From: Ustilago trichophora
Taxonomy: Eukaryota > Basidiomycota > Ustilaginomycetes > Ustilaginales > Ustilaginaceae
NCBI GenBank assembly: GCA_900323505.1
Contig: OOIN01000033.1
Coordinates: forward strand, 372,001-436,000
Length of the DNA stretch: 64,000 nt
Direction of reading: 5' to 3'
A program made the position numbers and the translations under genes. Below the pieces are notes generated by a model. That model was not told where the DNA came from. It did no database searches and saw nothing but the letters and a program-made list of their open reading frames with translations. How positions within the stretch are numbered: position 1 is the first letter of the stretch; every line of letters starts with the position of its first letter. Shown piece by piece: positions 57,013 through 64,000 of the stretch.

Positions 57013-57499
57013 CTCGTTTTTTCTTTTCTTTTCCTTTTTTTTCATGATTAATCTCTACATAGGCGATGTGATCTCGGATATCACTGCGCAAGGTTTCGGT
57101 TCGCTCGGTATGATGACGAGTGAATTGATTACGCCCGACGGTGAGATCCTCGAATCTGAGGCGGCCCACGGAACCGTTACTCGCCACTACCGCGAGCACC
57201 AGAAAGGTAATGAGACGTCTACCAACTCGGTCGCCTCGATCTACGCTTGGACTCGTGGTCTTGCTTTCCGTGGCAAGCTCGACAAGAACGACGACCTCGT
57301 CTTCTTTGCCAACGCTCTTGAGGAGGCATGCCTCGATGCGATCAAGGCTGGTAAGATGACCAAGGATCTCGCACTCATTTACCACGGCAAGCAGATGAAG
57401 CGCGAGCACTATGTCACAACGATGGAGTATATTGAAGAAGTCGCCCTTCTGCTGAAGCAGAAACTCACCGCACGCGGCATTGAAGCTGGCAAGCTCTAG
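54886..57499 (+). CDS. IDP1: NADP-dependent isocitrate dehydrogenase, likely two isoforms
   Basis: Mitochondrial form: exons 54886-55108, 56099-56914 and 57063-57499, giving 491 aa. Exon 1 is an Arg/Ser-rich presequence ([20 protein letters not shown]...) and joins in phase through a 990-nt intron to [20 protein letters not shown] second form can start at the ATG at 56059 ([20 protein letters not shown]), 430 aa, reading straight into exon 2 with no presequence. The catalytic domain is complete: [47 protein letters not shown] across intron 2, and [16 protein letters not shown] for NADP. It oxidises isocitrate to 2-oxoglutarate making NADPH. The C terminus EAGKL only weakly resembles a peroxisomal PTS1. 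Intron 2 holds a GA run and a 30-T tract. Confidence 0.93.
55890..56058 (+). promoter_or_regulatory. Putative internal promoter/leader of the short IDP1 form
   Basis: Directly before the 56059 ATG lies a pyrimidine-rich leader (C-run at 55929-55939, then CT-rich) like those before other genes here, inside the first intron of the long form. The acceptor for the long form (CCACCAG, 56092-56098) is downstream of this ATG, so the two transcripts would differ in first exon. Confidence 0.5.
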
Positions 57500-58506
57500 G
57501 TCGACTTTTTTCGACCCTTTTGTTTCGTTGCGTCGTTCAGCATTCCCTGTCGACGATGTACCTCGTCCAAAAAATAATATGAACTTGAATTGCATTGAAT
57601 TGCCCTCCCCTTTCAGCCCACGCAAGCTTTTCCTTCTCAGTACGTGTGATCTAGGCTTTAGCTTTTCTGTTGGTTTGGGCCTGTGCTGGCGAGGCAACGG
57701 CCTGGCCAGAGTCACTCAGTCTGTTATACAGTATGAATAATTTGAGTCAGCAAGACCAAAAAAGGACTAATTTACAGTACAAGCTCAGGCTACCGTTCCC
57801 ATTAAAACAGCAAAATGATTACAATCTGGTTTTCAGCGACTTGAATGATTTTCCTCAGGTTGGTTTTCAGCAACTGAGAAAGAGAGGGAAAAAAAAGAAA
57901 AAAAGGAAAGAACAGTTGGTTTTTTTAGAGACTCGTTGGCGACAACAAATCTCACCGTGAAGCGCTTTCATGCCAAACGCACAAAATCCAGGCTTTTTCT
58001 TTCATTCATTGGGACTTGAACAACCAGCAGATGCCCAAAAGCTTCGTTGTTCTGTCAGAGATGCAATAGCCGCCTGTCTCCGTTCCGGCCTGAAGCCGAA
58101 AGGTTAATTTTCAACATCTCTCTTCCGGCTAGATCATTGAACCCTATTGGCAATCATTGTTGATTTTCGGGTTATGTAATGACTCTTGTATACATGTTTT
58201 CACTCAGACAAGCAATGGCCACGATCAATTGAGCTTACAGACAGATTCGGAGCTTCTTGAGGCAGTCAATGTTTCTCACGGATCTGGCAGGAGAGAAACA
58301 AAAAGGTCGACGTTTCTCGTGGATCTGTGTGGGGAAAAAATTGAATTTTTTGGCGACGGTCGACGGTCGACGTTTCTCGCGGATCTCACTGGCGAGAAAT
58401 CAATATTTCAGGCAGAGGTCAACGTCTCTCGTGGATGGTACAGGGAAGAAGATTTCACTTTGCATTCAAATACACAACAAGTGTCATCTTTCAGTGAATA
58501 CGTTCG
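57500..58506. other. Convergent intergenic, IDP1 / dioxygenase A
   Basis: AT-richer than the preceding genes. No gene recognised; contains the GTCGACGTTTCTCG repeats listed separately. Confidence 0.5.
58265..58440. repeat. Imperfect tandem GTCGACGTTTCTCG repeat
   Basis: Four related copies begin at about 58265, 58306, 58366 and 58418, each with GTC(G/A)A(C/T)GT(T/C)TCTC followed by GGAT and mostly a (G/A)GAGAAA-like end. Spacing varies (41, 60, 52 bp). Short ORFs across it repeat the same peptide words and are not supported. Confidence 0.75.
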
Positions 58507-59505
58507 CTATCTCTTCCCAGCATTTTTTGCTGTCTGTACAACTGCCTTTCGCGACGCTGCAAAAGTGTGGATGGGCTCCTTTTGGAGGATCGAGCTTCGC
58601 ATGAAGCAACCAATCCCCCATCGCTGGTCACCGTCACCGTCAACAAGTGTGTAGTGCTTGTATTCTCTTGAGGCAAAAATCAGTGTGTCAAGTCGCTGAA
58701 GCTTGACTTTGACACCGAATTCCGGCAGAGCAAGCCATGCTCCGCCGCCAAAATTGAAGAGAAGGGAGGGATTTTCGTCGGCTGTGTCCTTGTGAGGATT
58801 ACTGGTGGTGTTCTTGAACAAAAAAACAGTGGACCAGAATGAATGCAGCAAGTCAATATCCTTCCCAAAATGCTTTCTGAGATGCTGCCGGATGTAGCGT
58901 CGCTTGCTTAATTTTTCTTTGAAGAAAGGATGGATTTCTTGTTTGTGCAAAGCAGCATTTGTATGAGACTTTGTCCATAGCAAAAGCTTCATTGCCAGAT
59001 TGCGATATCGCCTGCTGAGGTCTGTGAATCCATAGGAGGAACCAATCGAATGCCACAGTCCAAAAGCTGGAATGAGGGATCTCTTTGCCTGACCTGTGTT
59101 GGCAACTTGATCAAAGATGGCTTTCCCCTCAGTCTCTGAAACAGCAAGCCTTTTGGATCGCTTTTGTGCAGCGAAGAGTTGAAGAATTGGATTGCCTGTT
59201 GCTGAATCTTGAAGAACAACACCATGACCAAGCTCCAGCGGCTTCAATTGATCGGCTTTGTTGCTCCTTTCCAAAGTAATTGACTGGGAAGCTTGAGCCT
59301 TCTTGCGAGCACGTTGTTGCTGTCGTTGCCTTCGCTTGTGGGCAAGATATTCTTCACGAGGCAGCTGGTTCAATCGAACTTTGCTGCTTTTCAATTTTGC
59401 TCTTGCTCGGCTTTGACGCTTGACCTCAGCGTTGTATTGACGGCGAAACTCAAGAGGCTGATGCTTGAGTGCCAGCTCGGGGAAAGGTTTGCTGGGTAAT
59501 GACAT
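58507..59505 (-). CDS. TET/JBP-like 2-oxoglutarate/Fe(II) dioxygenase A
   Basis: A 332-aa intronless ORF. The N terminus (about residues 20-75) is very basic (RQSRARAKLKSSKVR, HKRRQRQQQRARKK), suiting nuclear entry or DNA binding. The C-terminal half is a double-stranded beta-helix dioxygenase: iron motif H238-x-D240 (NPHKD), LLFNFGGGAWLALPEFGVKV, LQRLDTLIFASRE, the distal His H284 (YKHYT) and R295 (QRWGIGCF) for 2-oxoglutarate. The order and the GGxxLALPEF..LxxLDTLIF pattern match the TET/JBP family, which in basidiomycetes is expanded and tied to transposons. Members oxidise methylated or other pyrimidines in DNA; activity here is inferred. It stands divergent to a second copy (62152-63362) with the same 46-residue H-to-H spacing. 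Start: first ATG, 59505. Confidence 0.7.
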   Translation of the reverse strand: MSLPSKPFPELALKHQPLEFRRQYNAEVKRQSRARAKLKSSKVRLNQLPREEYLAHKRRQRQQQRARKKAQASQSITLERSNKADQLKPLELGHGVVLQDSATGNPILQLFAAQKRSKRLAVSETEGKAIFDQVANTGQAKRSLIPAFGLWHSIGSSYGFTDLSRRYRNLAMKLLLWTKSHTNAALHKQEIHPFFKEKLSKRRYIRQHLRKHFGKDIDLLHSFWSTVFLFKNTTSNPHKDTADENPSLLFNFGGGAWLALPEFGVKVKLQRLDTLIFASREYKHYTLVDGDGDQRWGIGCFMRSSILQKEPIHTFAASRKAVVQTAKNAGKR

Positions 59506-59987
59506 GATTTAAATTTTCTGGATGGATAAAGTTGCAAAGGAAGTTACATAGATGGCGACGAATTTGATGCCGTGAAGGCTGTGCGCGAAAATTGTCGCCG
59601 AAAAATGTCACTTGCTCCACTTTTGTTTTGTTTTTTTCCTGCTTTTTTTTCGTCTTTTTCGTTTTTTTTTTGGTTTTTTTCCCTTCTCTTTTTTGTACTT
59701 TTTGTTTTCTCATTTCCGAACCAGAAGTATCTTCAGTATTCCTTAACCGTAACAAAAATTGAATTTTTCATGAACCCATTTCCTTGTTTGAGACTGGTTT
59801 GTGATACCTGCCACTGTTTTTGAAACCTCTAATTGAATATTGATGTGATGGTCCATCCTCTACGATGAGTGATCACTCAGGCATGCTGCTAGAGGTTGGG
59901 GAACCGGCCAAATGTGCCAATTTCACGATGTCATCAGCGTGGCATCAAGAATTTGCGCTGGGTTACGATCTGATCCGACGAAAGATA
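59506..59987. other. Intergenic, 5' side of dioxygenase A
   Basis: Upstream region of dioxygenase A with T-rich runs (about 59625-59700). No gene seen. Confidence 0.4.
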
Positions 59988-60784
59988 CAGTCGCGTCCAA
60001 AACTGTCCCATAATTTTGTTCTGAGCCAAATATCAATGAGGCTCCACACCAGTCATTTTTACAAATCTAAGCCTCCTCACAAGAATGATCACCACCATAA
60101 TGTCGATATTTTGCTAGCTCATATCTAACACCTGGATGTGATAGATGCTATCCATAGCTACAACTTACTCACCAACAAAAAAAAATAGTTTAGTCTTGGT
60201 TATTGAACGGGAACAGCATCAAGATAGCCTTAAATTGGGGTCAAAAATTTTGTGAAATTCAACTGCACAGCGCAGTATTGCAAAAAAACACCCCCCTTCA
60301 CAAGAATGGAAATCACACTATGATCAATGTTGCAGCTCACTTGCACCATTCATGGTGTGCGTAGCTGGTATGTATAGCTACAACTTTCTCACCAACATAT
60401 AGGCAAGTGTCTGCTGACATTGAGGAGAAAAAGGCAGTATAAGGAAGGGTATCTTCAAATTTTCGAATTGAAATTTCCAGAGACTGATAAAGTGCACAAA
60501 TGCACAAATTTTGGACTCAGATTTCCAAAAAAAAGAGAGCCAATTCTGCTACAGCACAATAACTAAGACTAAACTATTTTTTCTGTTGGTGAGTAAGTTG
60601 TAGCTATGGATAGCATCTATCACATCCAGGTTTTAGATGTGAGCTAGTAAAATATTGACATTAAGGTGGTGATCATTCTTGTGTGATGTGGTGTTTCAGA
60701 GCTAATTGTGTGCTGTGCTGTTGGAAATTTTCAGAATTTGCAACTCAAATTTGGTAAGATACAGGGCAGTATTGGACGCGACTG
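59988..60784. mobile_element. Tc1/mariner-type MITE with long inverted repeats
   Basis: Ends are inverted: left CAGTCGCGTCCAAAACTGTC, right reverse complement CAGTCGCGTCCAATACTGCC, each directly flanked by TA (59986-59987 and 60785-60786), the target duplication typical of Tc1/mariner. Further in, a long inverted repeat pairs about 60075-60205 with 60560-60690 (shared words ATGTGATAGATGCTATCCAT, AGTTGTAGCTATGGATAGCA). A diverged third copy of the same words lies at about 60300-60395. There is no transposase ORF, so it is non-autonomous. Confidence 0.8.
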
Positions 60785-60786
60785 TA

Positions 60787-62151
60787 TATCAGAAGTTCAG
60801 TATCTAAACAGACTGTGCAACATGTGTACAGTACAACACACACGCGCGTTAATCGAAGAAAATGTTAGGCCTAGCTATTAACATGCATGTTTGCCTTCGA
60901 TGAGAGATTTTCAATTAAAAATTCCATCGGTGCAGCACTACTGTACTGTACTGTACTGTACAATTTTTTTTTTGAATTACTCAATTTTTTCTTCTTTATC
61001 AAGTTGAACCATCTGCAGGGTACAGTACGCACCGTTCAGTAATTAACTAAAAACATGCCTGATTTTTGAAGCACCAGTTTGACTCCATCTCACTGCATGA
61101 GCCAGGATCAAAAAACAAGTCAGCTGCTTAGAAACTGTAGTCTTGGCTCCAAATATTGTGGTTTCCCACTGAACTGCAGCAGCTGGAAGAATGCTGCAAG
61201 TCAGGAAGCTTTCAAAGATGGTGTTTGGTCCAGAAAAGGTGGTTTTTTTTTTCACAAAAACTGAAGGACGCGCACTGTACCACTACAGGAGGCGCAAAGA
61301 TCTGAAAGCACCATTCCTGGTTGCAGCCTTGCAATTTGGTCCATTTTGCCAGGCCGCAAGTTCAAACCTTTTACCCATGCGCTCCTTACTTAGTCAGCCC
61401 TCCTGAGTCGAAGTTTGTGCTTGTGTGCTTCCACAACAAACACTCTGAACGCACTACACCGGCGTCAATTCAGCGTCACGAGGGCAGTGAGCTGCATTCC
61501 CTCAGCTTCAAAGACTCAGCTATTTCCTTTTAGCCGGGACTGTGACAGGGAAGCAGCTTCAACCCAAGATCGGATAAGATCATGAAGATCTTCCGGCTTG
61601 ATTGGCAACACACACAAAATGAGCTGGCCAAGAGACCCGGGCTTGACAGGAGCAAGCTCAACGTATCCTCCAAGGACAGACAACCAACACAAGGTCGGTG
61701 AAAAGAAGTCTTCACCAGCACAAGGCCGACAGACAACCAACACAAGGTCGGTGAACAAGTCTTTGCCAACACAAGGTTGACAAAATGTACCTTTTGCTCA
61801 TTGAGAGTCATCAAGGTAATTGTGTGGTGAAGGGAGAGTGGAAGCAGGAGTGAGAGTTGCGCGTAACGCGTTATTAACGCAACACGCATTGGCTTGGGAA
61901 AAAGAGAAATGTTAGGTCAACAAATTTGCTTCACAACCCTGTTCAAGCCAAGGTGTGTTTCTCCACTTCCGACCCACACTGAGCCTTTTCAATCCACCAT
62001 CACCAGCACTGTTTTGCAAGGCTGCGTCACAGCCAATTTTGCAAGGCTGCGCATGTGACGGTTTTTCTTCTCTGGGGTGGCGCATGCACACAACACAATT
62101 TCAATTTGGCATTTTCTGTTTCAACCACCACTACCACAAAATATATACATC
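60787..62151. other. Intergenic between MITE and dioxygenase B
   Basis: AT-rich. Contains an ACTGTACTGTACTGTACTGT run (about 60939-60962) and the 53-bp duplication listed below. No gene recognised. Confidence 0.5.
61675..61781. repeat. Two-copy 53-bp tandem repeat
   Basis: Unit starts GACAGACAACCAACACAAGG and ends CAACACAAGG(T/C)(T/C)GAC; copies begin at about 61675 and 61728. It differs at a few bases. Confidence 0.8.
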
Positions 62152-63362
62152 ATGGCAACTATGAAGGCGGAACAAAAACGTTGTCTAAGGCTCAAACTTG
62201 AGCTTGGACGACTCAATCCCGAGATCATCAACATCGGCAAACCTTTCAACACGAAATCAAATACACCATTTTTCATTACTGGGGCTGCTGTGGAGAAGGA
62301 CGTTGTCAGCTCTGCTGACATTCACTATCGGCGCAACATCACTTTAGTACAGTCTGGGAAGTGATTCTCCAACGCTTTGGACCTCGCTCACTCTTTGTTA
62401 AAGAGCGGATGGCTTCAGACTCGAAAGAAGGGCGCAAATACCTTGAAGAGGTAATCCGGAAAGCAACCTGGAAGAAACATTTGGTCTCTTCAAGAAGACA
62501 ACCCGATCAAAGAAGCTCCAGACACTATCATTTTGGAGCCTGGTATGACCTATTTGGGAACAACCTTACTCTGACCTCAGAGACGATCCAAAGAAGTAAT
62601 GAAGCAGGCAAAGCCGCTGTCGCTGATTTTTGCATTTGGTTCAAAAACTTTGCCAAGCACAAGATCCTCCCGCTGGTGATAGATCCTTCCTCTGGTCTAT
62701 GCCCAGAGTTCCATTCTAAGCTCAATGATAGGATGGAGGTTCACTTCCCCTGGGCTGCAAGGAAGGTGCCTGGTCTACAAAAGGTTTGTCATCCTCTCTA
62801 TTCCACAATTGCGGCCATCAATGGTCTCTCAGGCAAGGCGCATCGAGATTTGAAGGATGCCGATGGATCAATGCTGGTCAACTTTGGGCAAACGGTTCTC
62901 CTAGAGTTGAGCAACCTCAACTGCTGCATCAAACTGCAGCCCCTCGATATCGTCATTTTCCGAACAAACCTACTCAAGCACCGAACGATAGAATCACCCA
63001 ACCAACCAAAAGTCAACCGCCTTTCTCCTGTGAGATGGGCGGTTGCATGCTTCTTTCGGAAAGCGCTCGAGCTAAAAAAGGAACCAAAGCGTCATGATAT
63101 TCTGTTCTACATGGACAGAGCAGAAGAAGAGTACGAATCCAGACGAAATCAAAAGAACAGGCGACGAAAGCCAAAGCAAGCCAAAAATGATCTTCTGGAA
63201 GCCAAAAACGAGGAGAACAAAGACAAACAAAGATACATCATGGGCGCAAAACAGTTCGAGGAAGAAGCTCGAGAGCTGCAGCAGGATGGACAACAAAGTA
63301 GGTCTGAAGATTCAGCCCAGGCTCAGCGGCGATCAGTCCGCCTGCAGAAACGGAATAAGTAG
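62152..63362 (+). CDS. TET/JBP-like 2-oxoglutarate/Fe(II) dioxygenase B, frame break near N terminus
   Basis: The catalytic ORF runs 62361-63362 and its upstream part, MATMKAEQKRCLRLKLELGR from 62152 to 62364, is in another frame. The two could be joined by an unrecognised intron (TGCTGAC branch-like site and TTTAG or ACAG acceptors near 62316-62351) or separated by a frameshift. I could not fix a donor with matching phase. Catalytic marks (numbered from 62361): H161-x-D163 (KAHRD), LVNFGQTVLLEL, LQPLDIVIFRTN, distal H207 (LKHRT) and R225 (VRWAVACFF). All are present, so the core looks functional. The C terminus (from about 250) is a charged coil ending RRSVRLQKRNK. The H-to-H distance is 46 residues, exactly as in dioxygenase A. 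First in-frame ATG in the catalytic frame is at about 62409 (ERMASDS); the GTG at 62361 is unlikely as a start. Confidence 0.65.
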
Positions 63363-64000
63363 ACTCAACATGGCGTCTCTGGACGACTTGTTTGTCAAGA
63401 CATAAATCTTTCCTCGTGGCAAGAATCACCTGCCCTCTTCATTCACAAACTCCTTTGGTAGATCGTTTCTAAGTCCCACTAGACTTGATTCTCTTGCCTT
63501 GTTGTTGCTCCTCGCTCAATCTCGTGTCAAACTTCTCTTCTCAAACCGAGCCATGCCTCGCTCGTCTGTGAGGTTCTGTTTGACGCTGGACTCAATTCGC
63601 CGACACCAGCAATGCTCAACTTCTTCTGCCTCAGTGGTCGGCCAGCATGCATGCAGTTCGACAGACACAAATGATGATCAATTTACTCTCTGCTTGAACG
63701 CATGGCTCTGCTGTATATTTCCTATCTCATGCGTGCCAGATTGTGGTACACTCATCATTCGTTGCGATGCGCTCAGCTAATATGTCTCGTGTCACGATGT
63801 CACAAGCCGTTGCGAAGAGAAGACAGCGTGTAAAATACAATATGATAAACGAGAAACGGTATTTCCTTTTTTTCTTTTTTTTTCTTTTTTTCCCCCTTTC
63901 TTTCAATTTTTATTAGGGCTCGGCGCAGTGTTGTTTTTGCTCTCTGCGTGTGGGTTGGGTGTGTGAGTGTGTGTATCTTCTGGGCCACAAACAACCGCTG
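63363..64000. other. Right-edge region, no gene seen
   Basis: A T-rich run (63866-63892) and a GT run (63958-63976). No coding region I can support. Confidence 0.5.

Noticed and set aside
57491..57499. C-terminal GKL of IDP1 as a peroxisomal targeting signal
   Set aside because: Gly at -3 is a poor match to the SKL-type consensus; kept only as a remark.

Overview
The window is nuclear DNA from a fungus, most likely a smut of the Ustilaginales (Ustilago/Sporisorium type). The evidence is dense genes with short spacers, very long intronless genes next to a few intron-containing ones, short GT-AG introns with CTGAC-like branch sites, C-ending codons, and housekeeping proteins of clear fungal type. 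The species cannot be fixed from sequence alone.

Layout. 1-4.4 kb: the gag end of a Ty3-like retrotransposon running off the left edge, with a textbook -1 slippery site, then a GGTGGT minisatellite and an unidentified 584-aa protein. 5.8-9.4 kb: a broken copy of the stress-response gene NST1, cut off where a repeat-rich stretch begins (three GGTGGCT palindrome modules, a duplicated palindrome, T-tracts). 9.5-26.5 kb: a single-pass membrane protein, a secreted fungalysin (M36), nucleoporin NUP188, a many-exon alpha/beta-hydrolase and UBA3. 26.5-29.8 kb: a gene-poor spacer with simple repeats. 29.8-42.5 kb: a membrane-anchored GH5 exo-1,3-beta-glucanase, a 1.8 kb higher-order satellite built on a 62-bp unit, the PI 4-kinase STT4 and the Rab GTPase YPT6. 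43.5-57.5 kb: pyruvate dehydrogenase E1-beta, casein kinase 2 beta, purine nucleoside phosphorylase, an F-box-like protein, a heterotrimeric G-protein gamma subunit and NADP isocitrate dehydrogenase. 57.5-64 kb: an AT-richer, repeat-rich block holding two divergent genes for TET/JBP-like 2-oxoglutarate/Fe(II) dioxygenases around a Tc1/mariner-type inverted-repeat element.

The genes are not an operon or an obvious cluster. Most are unrelated housekeeping functions (nuclear pore, neddylation, phosphoinositide and Rab traffic, central carbon metabolism, signalling). The accessory material sits in four places: the retrotransposon edge, the NST1 break, the satellite and the dioxygenase block. The most interesting items are the dioxygenase pair with its neighbouring element, the truncated NST1, the apparent two-promoter NADP isocitrate dehydrogenase, and the gag-pol slippery heptamer. 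Spliced models for the hydrolase, UBA3, YPT6, CKB1, PNP, the G gamma and IDP1 were built by hand from splice sites, phase and family similarity; all of them close in frame.
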